Shown one piece after another: positions 1 to 8,345 of a stretch of 64,000 nucleotides of DNA. The translations under genes were made by a program, and so were the position numbers. Below the pieces are notes generated by a model. The model had not been told where the DNA came from. It searched no databases and saw only the letters and a program-made list of their open reading frames with translations. This stretch comes from VRUE01 sp963816785. GTDB taxonomy: Bacteria; Actinomycetota; Thermoleophilia; Solirubrobacterales; 70-9. The stretch lies in contig CAWFLL010000004.1 in assembly GCA_963816785.1 (NCBI GenBank), positions 744,001 to 808,000 on the forward strand. The letters run 5' to 3'. Numbering within the stretch: position 1 is the first letter of the stretch; the number at the start of each line of letters is the position of its first letter.

Positions 1-66
1 CACCTCCGCGGCGGCCGCGAGGATCTGCGGACGGCGGATGTGATCGATCTGTGGCCGAGGACTCGT
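1..66 (-). CDS. TetR-type regulator, N-terminal fragment (runs off window)
   Basis: Read on the minus strand, codons ending at position 1 give a sequence ending IDHIRRPQILAAAAEV, which is the usual opening of the first helix of a TetR DNA-binding domain. The rest lies outside the window. No ATG, GTG or TTG occurs in this frame before position 66, so the true start is unclear; a purine-rich AAGGAG-like stretch lies near 70. With so few residues, the family call rests on the RRPQILxAA pattern alone. Confidence 0.4.
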
Positions 67-111
67 GCTCTCTCCTTCCCGCGGCCGGTGTTTCCTGAAC
101 CCTGGTTCAGA

Positions 112-735
112 TTACTCCAGCTGTCCCCCAGGCGCAATCAGCTTCTCGGGGTCGACTCCCAGCTCCCCGCCCAGCAGCTCGGCGACCAGGCGGCGCGCCC
201 GCGACAGGTCCATCGCGGGGTCACGCAGCAGCGCCCGCACACCGGTTCCGTCGAGCAGCGCCATCGCCCGGTCGACGAGGTCGTCGAGGTCCGATGGGCG
301 CTCGAACTCGCCGCTGTCGACCCCGGCCTGGATCACACCGGAGAGCCAATCGCGGTAGCGGTCGTAGAGCTGCCCGGCAAACGGCCGCAGCTCAGGACTA
401 CGAGCGGCGCGCAGCCACAGCTCGACCCAGAGGACCCAGTCGCGTTCGAGCCGCCCCGACCGCGGAAGGCACTCCTCGATTGCCTCGGCGAGCTTGGCCG
501 TCGCCGAGCCGCCCTCCCCCTCGCCCTCGGCGAAGCGCTCGTCTCCGACGAGCTCGAATGAGTGCAGGAGCGCCTGCTCGAGCAGCTCCTCACGGGTCGA
601 GAAGTAATGGTGGACGAGAGCGGTGGAGGCGCCGGCGCGCATCGCGACCCGCGCGATCCGCACGTCGTCGATGCCCTCGGCCGCGATCAGGTCGCAGGCG
701 GCCTCGAGGATCCGCTCGCGTGCGCCCTCCGCCAC
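112..735 (-). CDS. TetR family transcriptional regulator
   Basis: A 207-residue protein of normal TetR size with a GTG start. Residues 1-55 form the helix-turn-helix domain (ERILEAACDLIAAEGIDDVR, then ALVHHYFSTREELLEQAL as the recognition helix and following helix). The remainder is an all-helical ligand-binding domain. It is the last gene of a minus-strand set (Rieske oxygenase, FAD oxidoreductase, this gene), 10 bases downstream of the FAD oxidoreductase. It is the obvious candidate to bind the shared operator-like sites at 3557 and 8302, and so to control this island. Ligand unknown; acyl-CoA or amine intermediates of the pathway are a guess. Confidence 0.9.
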   Translation of the reverse strand: MAEGARERILEAACDLIAAEGIDDVRIARVAMRAGASTALVHHYFSTREELLEQALLHSFELVGDERFAEGEGEGGSATAKLAEAIEECLPRSGRLERDWVLWVELWLRAARSPELRPFAGQLYDRYRDWLSGVIQAGVDSGEFERPSDLDDLVDRAMALLDGTGVRALLRDPAMDLSRARRLVAELLGGELGVDPEKLIAPGGQLE

Positions 736-745
736 GATCGAGAGC

Positions 746-2356
746 CTAGGCTGCGAGGTGGACGCGCTCGTCCTGGTCGGCGAGCAGCGCCGCGGCGGCG
801 TTGCGGCCGTTGAGCGCGATCACGCTGCCGGCCGGGTGGGTCGCGGCCCCGCACAGATAGAGGCCTGGGACGGGAGTTCGGGCCGGGAGCCTTCCCTCCC
901 ACATCTGGTCCGGGGTGACCTCGCCCTGGAAGATGTTGCCGCCGGTGAGGCCGATTCGCCTCTCGATGTCCGGCGGGCCGAGGACCTCGCACTCCTCCAG
1001 GCAGTCGGCGAAGTCCGGCGCGAAGCGCCCGATCAGCTCGACGAACTGGCGCTCGACGTCGCCGCGCCTGGAGTCCCAGTCCCCCTCGGAGAGGTCATAG
1101 GGCGCGTACTGGCCGAAGACGCTCATCAGGTGCGATCCCGGCGGCGCCGGCGTCGGGTCATGGCCGGTCTGGATGTAGATCTCGCCGAAGCCGACCGCCG
1201 GCTCGCCCGCGTCGCATGCCTCGAAGGCCCGCTGGGCCTCCTCGATGCCGCCGGTGACGTCAATCGTCGCCCGCGCCGGCCACTCCTTGCCGGGCGCCGC
1301 CGTCCATCTCGGCAGACGCGACAGCGAGGCATTGAACTTGACCACCGGGCTGCGGACCTTCCAGGCCTCGAGCCGCTCGCGGAAGCCGGAGTCGATCTCG
1401 GCGTCGCCGAGCAGGCGCAGGGCCACCTTGGGGTCGGCATTGCAGATGACGCTGGCGGCGCGGATCGTCGCCCCGTCCTCCGTCCGCACGCCCTCGTCGG
1501 GGAGGATCTCGGAGACAGGAACGCCGCAGGCGAGCACGGCGCCGGCTTCGCGCGCGGCGTCGGCGAGCGCGAAGCTGACCATCCCCATACCGCCCTCGAC
1601 GTAGCCCCAGACCGGACCCTGGCCTTCGAAGTCGCCCTGGTAGTGCATCAGTTTGATCGAAGCGGTTCCGGGGTCCTTGGGGCCGCCCCAGGTGCCGATC
1701 ACCCCCTGGCCGAAGAGCGCGTCCTTGAGCCGCTGGTCCGTGAGGTGCTCGTCGAGGACGTCGGCGATCGAGGCCTCGAATAGGAGGTCGATCATCTCGC
1801 GCTCGCCGCCGAGCAGCTCCTCGATCTCATACCGGCTCGGCGACTCGCCGACCCAGGAGTCGCGGGCGCCCTTGCGCAGCTTGCGGCGAACCGCGTCGAA
1901 GAGCTCCTCGTAGGCCCAGTAGCCGTCGATGTCCGCCTTCGAGAGACCCATCGCCTCGAGGTCGGCCTGGGTCCTTGAGTCGTCGAGCCACTGCCCGAAG
2001 GAGCTGCCGTCCTCGAAGGGAACCCAGAGGTTCGGGTCGGCGATGAAGAAGCGCAGTCCGCGGCGGCGCAGGTCGAGCTCGCGGAGCACCAGCTCGTCGA
2101 GCAGGCCGACAACGTAGGCACAGGGGCTGACGACGTAGCGATCGTCGGAGAACGGCCGCTCGAGGGTGCAGGCTCCGCCGAGCCTCTCGCGGCGCTCGAG
2201 CACGAGCACGCTGCGTCCGGCCCGCGCCAGATAGGCGGCCGCGGTCAGCCCGTTGTGCCCCCCGCCGACGACCACGACGTCCCAGTCCCGCGCGGCGAGC
2301 GCACTGAGCGGCTCGGGGAGGCCGACCTCGCCGAGCTGCGCCGCGATCTCGGTCAC
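746..2356 (-). CDS. FAD-dependent oxidoreductase, phytoene desaturase-like
   Basis: 536 residues from a GTG start whose last three bases overlap the stop of the Rieske gene (GTGA), so the two are translationally coupled; the longer open frame upstream is the shadow of that gene. The N-terminus has a Rossmann FAD-binding motif (VVVVGGGHNGLTAAAYLARA followed by VLVLERRERLGGAC), and the C-terminus has the closing FAD motif (GLYLCGAATHPAGS). This is the CrtI/amine-oxidase-like superfamily; the lack of any carotenoid genes nearby argues for a catabolic dehydrogenation instead. It is paralogous to the gene at 8346-10013. Confidence 0.87.
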   Translation of the reverse strand: MTEIAAQLGEVGLPEPLSALAARDWDVVVVGGGHNGLTAAAYLARAGRSVLVLERRERLGGACTLERPFSDDRYVVSPCAYVVGLLDELVLRELDLRRRGLRFFIADPNLWVPFEDGSSFGQWLDDSRTQADLEAMGLSKADIDGYWAYEELFDAVRRKLRKGARDSWVGESPSRYEIEELLGGEREMIDLLFEASIADVLDEHLTDQRLKDALFGQGVIGTWGGPKDPGTASIKLMHYQGDFEGQGPVWGYVEGGMGMVSFALADAAREAGAVLACGVPVSEILPDEGVRTEDGATIRAASVICNADPKVALRLLGDAEIDSGFRERLEAWKVRSPVVKFNASLSRLPRWTAAPGKEWPARATIDVTGGIEEAQRAFEACDAGEPAVGFGEIYIQTGHDPTPAPPGSHLMSVFGQYAPYDLSEGDWDSRRGDVERQFVELIGRFAPDFADCLEECEVLGPPDIERRIGLTGGNIFQGEVTPDQMWEGRLPARTPVPGLYLCGAATHPAGSVIALNGRNAAAALLADQDERVHLAA

Positions 2357-3516
2357 GCCGTCGCCTCCTCGCGCAGCCCTTCCATGTAGCGGGCGGCGAC
2401 CATCGTGTCGAAGGCGTGGACGTCGGCTTCGGCGGCCGAGTAGCGACCCGCGGTGTGGCCGCGCGAGGCGGCCCCCTTCTGCGCGAGCTCGCAGACGTGC
2501 CAGTCCTCGCGGTTGACCTGGTTCCAAAAGCCGACCGCGTCGCTGGGGTCGAAGTCCGGCGAGTCGATCGTCGCCGGCTCGAAGAAGAACTCGCAGATAA
2601 CGTCGGTCACCCCCGGCTCTCTCGGCCAGAGGGTGTGCAGCATCACGTAGTCGGGGTGGAGCGAGATGAGCGCGTTGGGGAAGAGCGCCAGGTAGAGGAT
2701 GTTGCGCAGGTCGGAATCGTCGAGGCCGGCGATCGGCGGACGGGCGCCGGCATGCCCGCCGTTCCTGCCCATCGTCTCGGCGCCCTCGACGAGGGTCATC
2801 GAGCCGCCGCACCAGGAGCCGGCGCCGTAGTAGCCCTCGCCGCTCATGTAGTCGCTGAGCGCGTTCAGCTCCGGATGCACCCCGGGGCAGTGCAGGCACT
2901 CGTTGTAGTTCTCGGCGATGCCCTTCCAGTTCGCCTTCACCTCGTAGGTGAGCAGGCCGCCGCGCCGCAGGCCCTCGACGCTGTAGTGCTCGAGGTGCGG
3001 GAGCAGCTCTCCGAGATGGTCCTCGACGGGCTCAGCCTCGCCCTCGAGGTCGATCAGCACGAGGCCGCCGATCACCGCGCTGCGCACCTCGCGCAGGCCA
3101 AAGCACGAGGGGTCGAACTCCTCGATTCCGTCCATGTGGGGAGCGGCACGCAGGTTGCCCTCGAGGTCATAGGACCAGGCGTGGTAGGGACAGCGCAGCC
3201 GCTTGCGCACGCTGCCCTCCTCCTGCTCGAGGATGCGAGAGCCGCGGTGGCGGCAGACGTTGTGAAAGGCGCGTGGCCGCCCGTCCTCGCCGCCGATGAT
3301 GAGGACGCTCTCCTCCCCCACCTCGCGGGTGATGTAGGAGCCCGGCTCGGCGACAGCGGAGACGTGGCCGGCACAGATCCACCCGTCGCCGAAGATGTTG
3401 CGCAGCTCCCAGGCGAGGAGCGCGGGATCGACGAAGGCGGCCGGCGGCAGCATCGAAGCTCGCTCGACCGGCTGCAGCGTCGCTTCCACATCCACCCGAT
3501 CGAGCTCCAATCTCAC
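2353..3516 (-). CDS. Rieske [2Fe-2S] ring-hydroxylating/demethylating oxygenase, large subunit
   Basis: 387 residues. Rieske ligands are visible as C88-R-H90 and C109-P-Y-H112 (HNVCRHRGS and LRCPYHAW). The mononuclear iron site is carried by NYNECLHCPGVH. Domain order and length fit the alpha subunit of aromatic-ring or amine (carnitine/betaine-type) oxygenases. GTG at 3516 is chosen because AAAGGAG lies about 8 bases upstream; an ATG at 3573 would put the start inside the palindromic operator-like site. It starts a minus-strand operon with a FAD oxidoreductase and a TetR gene. No ferredoxin or reductase partner is seen in the window, so electron supply is unknown. Confidence 0.9.
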   Translation of the reverse strand: MRLELDRVDVEATLQPVERASMLPPAAFVDPALLAWELRNIFGDGWICAGHVSAVAEPGSYITREVGEESVLIIGGEDGRPRAFHNVCRHRGSRILEQEEGSVRKRLRCPYHAWSYDLEGNLRAAPHMDGIEEFDPSCFGLREVRSAVIGGLVLIDLEGEAEPVEDHLGELLPHLEHYSVEGLRRGGLLTYEVKANWKGIAENYNECLHCPGVHPELNALSDYMSGEGYYGAGSWCGGSMTLVEGAETMGRNGGHAGARPPIAGLDDSDLRNILYLALFPNALISLHPDYVMLHTLWPREPGVTDVICEFFFEPATIDSPDFDPSDAVGFWNQVNREDWHVCELAQKGAASRGHTAGRYSAAEADVHAFDTMVAARYMEGLREEATA

Positions 3517-3556
3517 CGCCGACTCCTTTCGCGCGCGCGAATCCCCAATCGCACTA

Positions 3557-3574
3557 ATTGACCTTGTAGTCAAT
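3557..3574. promoter_or_regulatory. Inverted-repeat operator, ATTGAC-N6-GTCAAT
   Basis: ATTGACCTTGTAGTCAAT has perfect 6-bp arms around a 6-bp spacer. It lies between the divergent Rieske and acyl-CoA dehydrogenase genes, about 40 bases upstream of the Rieske GTG. A near copy (16 of 18 bases) lies in the other divergent promoter at 8302. Size and position fit a TetR operator; the protein partner (gene at 112-735) is inferred. Confidence 0.7.
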
Positions 3575-3595
3575 CACATGATACCTTGCCCGTCG

Positions 3596-4768
3596 ATGCC
3601 CGTCCCCGCCCTCGACGAGGCCACCTCGGAGCTCCAGGACCGCGCCCGGCGATTCACCGACGAGGTGCTGATCCCGCTCGAGCAGGATGCCGAGAGCAAC
3701 GACGGGCGGCTTCCGCAGGAGGCGATCGAGAGGGTCAGGCGCGAGGCGATCGGGGCCCGCCTCAACGGCGGCCTGCATGACCCCGAGTACGGCGGCCAGG
3801 GCTGGTCGCTGGGCGAATGGGCGCTGGTCGCCGAGCAGTTCGGGCGTAGCACCAACGCAATCCACTGGCACGTGCCAGATGCCTACAACGTCTGGTCGCA
3901 GGCCAGCCCCGAGCAGGCCGAGCGCTACCTGCGCCCGGCGCTGCGCGGCGAGCTCCGCGACGCCTACGCCGTGACCGAGCGCGACGCCGGCTCCGACCCG
4001 TCGGGAATCGCATCCACCGCCGAGCCCACCTCCGAGGGCTACGTGCTGAACGGGGAGAAGTGGTTCGTCACGACCGGCGACGTCGCCGCGGTGCTGATCG
4101 TGATGGCGAACCTGATTGAAGGCGACCGGCGCCTGCCGACGCTCTTCCTCGTCGACGCCGACGCAGAGGGCGTCGAGATCGTCGACAACCCCCGCTTCAC
4201 TCACAGCTATCCCGACGGCCATCCGACGATCCGCCTGAGCTCGGTCGAGGTGCCAGCCGACGCGGTGATCGGCGGAGCCGGCAACGGCGAAACGCTGCAG
4301 CGCTCCTGGTTCACGCAGGAGCGGCTGGGGATCGCCGCGCACGGAATGGGCGCGATGTGGCGGCTGCTCGACGAGACGGTCGAGTGGGCGATGCAGCGCG
4401 AGCAGGGCGGCAGCCGGATCTACGACTACCAGGGGGTCAGCTTCCCCCTCGCCGACTCCGCCGTGGAGGCCGCGGCGGGGCGGCTGCTGGCCATGGAGGT
4501 CGCCCGGCTCTCAGACGAGGGCGCCGACCCGAAACTGGTCCACGCCAAGGCGTCGATGGCGAAGCTGTTCGTCTCCGAGGCGGCCTGGCGCTGCGCCGAC
4601 CGCTGCGTCCAGGTCTTCGGCGGCCGCGGCTACATGCGCTCCAACGTCGCCGAGCGCTTCCTCCGCGAGCTGCGCGTCGACCGGATCTGGGAGGGGACGA
4701 GCGAGATCCAGCGACTGATCGTCGCCCGCGGCCTGGAGCGACGCGGCGTCGGTCCGATCCTGCACTGA
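3596..4768 (+). CDS. Acyl-CoA dehydrogenase
   Basis: 390 residues, the usual length for the family. It shows the N-terminal helical domain, the central FAD-contact region (DAYAVTERDAGSDPSG and NGEKWFVTTGD) and the C-terminal segment RIWEGTSEIQRLIVARGLE. It should oxidise an acyl-CoA to the enoyl-CoA using FAD and electron-transfer flavoprotein. The ATG at 3596 matches the family N-terminus; another ATG at 3578 lies only four bases after the operator-like palindrome, and neither has a clear ribosome site. The ADP-forming acyl-CoA synthetase follows 10 bases later. Confidence 0.88.
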   Translation: MPVPALDEATSELQDRARRFTDEVLIPLEQDAESNDGRLPQEAIERVRREAIGARLNGGLHDPEYGGQGWSLGEWALVAEQFGRSTNAIHWHVPDAYNVWSQASPEQAERYLRPALRGELRDAYAVTERDAGSDPSGIASTAEPTSEGYVLNGEKWFVTTGDVAAVLIVMANLIEGDRRLPTLFLVDADAEGVEIVDNPRFTHSYPDGHPTIRLSSVEVPADAVIGGAGNGETLQRSWFTQERLGIAAHGMGAMWRLLDETVEWAMQREQGGSRIYDYQGVSFPLADSAVEAAAGRLLAMEVARLSDEGADPKLVHAKASMAKLFVSEAAWRCADRCVQVFGGRGYMRSNVAERFLRELRVDRIWEGTSEIQRLIVARGLERRGVGPILH

Positions 4769-4778
4769 GCGGGCCGTC

Positions 4779-6875
4779 TTGTCCGAAGGAAGAACGGCAC
4801 CGGACCCAACGCCGCTCCTCCGCCCCCGCTCGGTCGCCGTGGTCGGGGCCACCGACCGTGCCGGTTCCTACGGCGACAACGTCCTGCGGAACATCGCGTC
4901 GGCCGGCTATGAGGGCGAGGTCTGGGGGGTCAACCCGAATCGCAAGGAGGTGCTCGGGCGTCCCTGCGTGCCGATCCTCCTCGACCTGCCCGAGCCGGTG
5001 GACGCGGTGGTCGTCGCGATCCCGGCAGCGGGCGTCGCGGCGGTCCTGGCCGAAGCGATCGAGCGCGGCTGCGGCGGCGCCATCGTCCTCTCGGCGGGTT
5101 TCGGCGAGGTCGAGAAGAGCGAGCCGCTGGAGCGCGAGCTGGCTGAGATCGCGCTTGGAGGCGGGCTGCCGGTCTGCGGGCCCAACTGCAACGGGATCAT
5201 CTCGCTCGGGCCCCGGGCTCCCCTCTGGGGGGACTCGGTGGAGCGCCTCCACGAGGGCGGCGTCGCGCTGATCAGCCAGAGCGGGAACCTCGCGGTCAAC
5301 GCCCTCGGCACGCGCCGCGGGATCGGCTTCCACACCGTCGTCTCGACCGGGAACCAGGCCGTCCTCGACGCCAGCGACTGGATCGACGCGGTGGCCGGGC
5401 TCGACGGAGTGCGCTCGATCGCGCTCTTCCTCGAGGCGGACGGCGACGGGGCCCGGCTGGCGCGGGCGCTGGCCCGCTGCGCCGAGCGCCGGGTCGGCGT
5501 CGCGGTGCTGAAGGTCGGGTCCTCGGAGGCGGGGATGCGGGCTGCCGGCGCCCACACCGGCGCCCTCGCCGGCGACCAGCGGATCTTCTCGGCCCTGCTC
5601 GAGGAGGCCGGCGCCGCGCAGGCCCGCGACCCGCAGGAACTGCTGGAGCTGGCGCGGTGCCTGGCGCAGGCGCCGCAGGGGCCGCTGGGGCGCGACGGCG
5701 GCCTCGCGGTCCTCACCTGCTCGGGCGGGGACTCCGGCCTCGCCGCCGACCTCGCAGAGCGCGAGGGTCTGACGCTGCCCGAGCTGGCGCCGCAGACGCG
5801 CGAGCGACTGATCGAGCTGCTGCCCAGCGTGGCGACCGTCGGCAACCCGCTCGACTACACCTCGATGCTCTGGGACGACCTCGGGGTGCTCGAGCAGGTC
5901 ACCGAGACGGTCGGCTCCGACCCCGGCATCGATCAGCTGCTGCTGCTCTTCGACATGCCGGACGGGCTTTCCGAAACGGCCAAGCCGGCTTGGGACGCGG
6001 TGCGCCGGGCGCTGCTCGCGGGCGCTGAGCGCGGCGGCGCCGAGCCGCTCCTCGCCTCGACCATGCCCGACCTGCTCGACGAGCAGAGCGCCCTCGAGCT
6101 GGCCGAGCGCGGCATCGCGGCGGCGGCCGGCCTCCGCGAGGCGATCCGCTGCGTCAAGGCGCTGCGCGCGCCCCGTCCGACGGCCGAGCGACTCGAGGCG
6201 ATCGCGGCGGCGGCGGAGCGCCCGGACGGCGCCGGAGGAGACGGAGCCTGGCTGAGCGAGGCCGAGAGCAAGCGTCTGCTCGGCGAGGCGGGCCTGACCG
6301 TGCCGCCCGGCGGCGAGGCCGCCGACGCCGACGCCGCCGTGGCCCTGGCCGAGGAAATCGACGGCCCGGTCGCGGTGAAGCTCTCGAGCGCCGACCTGCG
6401 GCACAAGAGCGAGGTGGGTGCGCTGGCGCTCGGCCTCGAGGGCGAGGAGGAGGTGCGCGACGCCTGCGCGAGGCTTCTCGGGCTCCCCGAGGCTGAGGGC
6501 TCGACGCTGCTGGTCGAGGCGATGGCGCCCGGCGACGCCGAGCTGATCGTCTCCGCGCGCCGTGACGGTGTCGTGCCCGCCCTCGTGATCGGGCTCGGCG
6601 GCATCTGGGCCGAGGCGCTCGACGACGTCACGATCGTCCCCCTTCCGGCGAGCCCCGAGCGGGTCGAGAAGGCGCTGCGGGCGCTGCGCGGCGCCACGGC
6701 GCTCAAACGCGACCGGGACGGAGCTGAGCTCGATATCCCCGCCGCCGCCGCCTTCGGCTCCGGGCTCGGCGAGCTGCTGCTGGACGAGGGGCTCGATCTG
6801 ATCGAGGTGAATCCCGCCCTGCTCGGGCGCGAGGACTGCGTCGCCGTGGACGCGGTCGCCCGGCGGCGCGGATAG
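4779..6875 (+). CDS. Acyl-CoA synthetase, ADP-forming (acetate-CoA ligase family, fused alpha-beta)
   Basis: 698 residues with a TTG start. Domain order: CoA-binding Rossmann domain (about 15-110, SVAVVGATDRAGSYGDNVL), succinyl-CoA ligase-like domain with the phosphohistidine loop (GAHTGALAGD), and a C-terminal ATP-grasp domain (about 475-698, with GPVAVKLSSADLRHKSEVG and LIVSARRDGVVPALVIGLGG). This is the fused architecture of ADP-forming acetyl/acyl-CoA synthetases, which interconvert acyl-CoA, ADP and phosphate with acid, CoA and ATP. It follows the acyl-CoA dehydrogenase by 10 bases, so both probably handle the same acyl group. Substrate unknown. Confidence 0.88.
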   Translation: MSEGRTAPDPTPLLRPRSVAVVGATDRAGSYGDNVLRNIASAGYEGEVWGVNPNRKEVLGRPCVPILLDLPEPVDAVVVAIPAAGVAAVLAEAIERGCGGAIVLSAGFGEVEKSEPLERELAEIALGGGLPVCGPNCNGIISLGPRAPLWGDSVERLHEGGVALISQSGNLAVNALGTRRGIGFHTVVSTGNQAVLDASDWIDAVAGLDGVRSIALFLEADGDGARLARALARCAERRVGVAVLKVGSSEAGMRAAGAHTGALAGDQRIFSALLEEAGAAQARDPQELLELARCLAQAPQGPLGRDGGLAVLTCSGGDSGLAADLAEREGLTLPELAPQTRERLIELLPSVATVGNPLDYTSMLWDDLGVLEQVTETVGSDPGIDQLLLLFDMPDGLSETAKPAWDAVRRALLAGAERGGAEPLLASTMPDLLDEQSALELAERGIAAAAGLREAIRCVKALRAPRPTAERLEAIAAAAERPDGAGGDGAWLSEAESKRLLGEAGLTVPPGGEAADADAAVALAEEIDGPVAVKLSSADLRHKSEVGALALGLEGEEEVRDACARLLGLPEAEGSTLLVEAMAPGDAELIVSARRDGVVPALVIGLGGIWAEALDDVTIVPLPASPERVEKALRALRGATALKRDRDGAELDIPAAAAFGSGLGELLLDEGLDLIEVNPALLGREDCVAVDAVARRRG

Positions 6876-6878
6876 GCG

Positions 6879-8294
6879 TTAGGCGACGCTCGACAGCTCG
6901 GGGCGCTCGCGCATCCGTTCGGTCGCCTCCGTCAGCCCTTCGCGGAGGATCGACGCGATCTCCTCGATCAGCTCTGCCGAGGCGACCAGCGGTGGGGCGA
7001 TCTGGACGATCGGTTCGGATCGATCGTCGAGCCGGCAGATCAGCCCGCGCCTCCACAGCTCCTCCGAGAGGACGTCCTTGAGTAGCCACTCCGCTGCCAA
7101 CCCATCGAAGCTCGCGCGGCTCTCCTGGTCGCGGACCAGCTCGATCGCCCAGAAGTGGCCGGCCCCCCTCACGTCGCCGACGATCGGGATGTCGCGGAGG
7201 CCGTTGAGCGCCGCGCCGGCAATCGGCTCGTTGGCGCGGACGTTCTCGATCACACCCTCGTCCTCGATCGTCTCGAGCGAGGCCAGCGCCACGGCCGCGC
7301 CCACCGGATGGCCGCCGAAGGTGTAGCCGTGGAGGAAATTGCTGCGTCCGTCGAGGAAGGGGGCGGCGACCCGATCGGAGATCAGCATGCCGCCCATCGC
7401 GAAGTGCGCGCCGGTCAGCCCCTTGGCGAAGGTGATCAGGTCGGGGACGTAGCCGAAGCGCTCGGCGCCGAACCAGTGGCCGATCCGCCCGAACGCGCAG
7501 ATCACCTCGTCGGAGCAGAGCAGGATGCCGTGCCTGTCGCAGATCTCCCGGAGCCCGCTCCAATAGCCCTCCGGTGGGACGATCGACCCGCCGGCGTTCT
7601 GCACCGGCTCGGCGATGATCATCGCGATCGTCTCGGCGCCCTCGGCCTCGATCGTGTCCTCGATTTCGGTCAGGAGGGCGGCGCAGAGCCGCTCCTCGTC
7701 CCCGCCCTCGGGGTGACGGTAGGCGCTCGTGTTCCTGACGTGCAGGGTCGGGATCGCCAACGGCTCGAACGGCTCGCGGCATTCCTCGATGCCGGTCAAC
7801 GCCAGCGCCCCCAGCGTCACCCCGTGGTAGGCGTCCTGGCGGGCGATCACCTTGCGCCGGGCCGGTTCCCCGTTGGCGGCGTGCCACTGGACGGCGATCT
7901 TCCAGGCCGACTCGACGGCCTCCGCCCCGCCCGAGGTGAAGAAGGCGCGGTCGAGGCCGGGGGGCGACAGCTCGGAGAGGCGGCCCGCCAGCTCGATGCC
8001 GGGTGGGTGGGCGACGGTCCAGTTGCTGGTGAAGGGCAGGCGCCTCATCTGCGTGGCCGCCGCCTCGCCGATCCGCTCGCCGTGGGAGTGGCCGAGGTTG
8101 ACGCAGTAGAGGCCCGAGAGGCCGTCGATGTAGCGGCGGCCCTCGAGGTCGTAGACGTGGCACCCCTCCCCGCGCTCGATGATCGGGATGTCGCGCTCCG
8201 CGTAGGCGGACATGTCCGTGAAGTGGAGCATCAGGTGCCGCTTCGCCATCCGCTGGAGGCGGTCGACGTCGGCCCCGTCATTTCGAGGTTCCAT
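6879..8294 (-). CDS. Class III PLP-dependent aminotransferase
   Basis: 471 residues. Features of the omega-amino-acid/diamine transaminase family are clear: FTSGGAEAVESAWKIA (phosphate loop), AYHGVTLGALALTG, IIAEPVQNAGGSIVPP, LCSDEVICAFGRIG with the PLP-contact Asp, and the Schiff-base lysine in LITFAKGLTGAHFAMGG. It converges on the acyl-CoA synthetase (4-base gap) and diverges from a FAD oxidoreductase across the second operator-like site. In this island it would plausibly remove an amino group before or after the oxidative steps; substrate unknown. Confidence 0.9.
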   Translation of the reverse strand: MEPRNDGADVDRLQRMAKRHLMLHFTDMSAYAERDIPIIERGEGCHVYDLEGRRYIDGLSGLYCVNLGHSHGERIGEAAATQMRRLPFTSNWTVAHPPGIELAGRLSELSPPGLDRAFFTSGGAEAVESAWKIAVQWHAANGEPARRKVIARQDAYHGVTLGALALTGIEECREPFEPLAIPTLHVRNTSAYRHPEGGDEERLCAALLTEIEDTIEAEGAETIAMIIAEPVQNAGGSIVPPEGYWSGLREICDRHGILLCSDEVICAFGRIGHWFGAERFGYVPDLITFAKGLTGAHFAMGGMLISDRVAAPFLDGRSNFLHGYTFGGHPVGAAVALASLETIEDEGVIENVRANEPIAGAALNGLRDIPIVGDVRGAGHFWAIELVRDQESRASFDGLAAEWLLKDVLSEELWRRGLICRLDDRSEPIVQIAPPLVASAELIEEIASILREGLTEATERMRERPELSSVA

Positions 8295-8301
8295 TGGCCT
8301 A

Positions 8302-8319
8302 GTTTACCTTGTAGTCAAT
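8302..8319. promoter_or_regulatory. Second copy of the shared operator (GTTTAC-N6-GTCAAT)
   Basis: GTTTACCTTGTAGTCAAT matches the 3557 site at 16 of 18 bases, including the whole spacer and right arm. It sits between the divergent aminotransferase (start 8294) and FAD oxidoreductase (start 8346). Finding the same sequence in both divergent promoters and nowhere else that I noticed supports a single local regulon. Confidence 0.65.
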
Positions 8320-8345
8320 ATCACTATCCGCTAGTATCGCCGCCG

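Noticed and set aside
2357..2899. N-terminal extension of the minus-strand FAD gene
   Set aside because: It runs through the Rieske gene in another frame; the GTG at 2356 gives a standard FAD-motif start and GTGA overlap.
4437..6404. 655-codon open frame on the minus strand
   Set aside because: Antisense shadow of the acyl-CoA synthetase in high-GC DNA; Arg/Gly/Ala-rich with no family motif.
7155..8345. Long upstream extension of the FAD oxidoreductase frame
   Set aside because: It lies entirely antisense to the aminotransferase; true start is the ATG at 8346 with the operator-like site just upstream.
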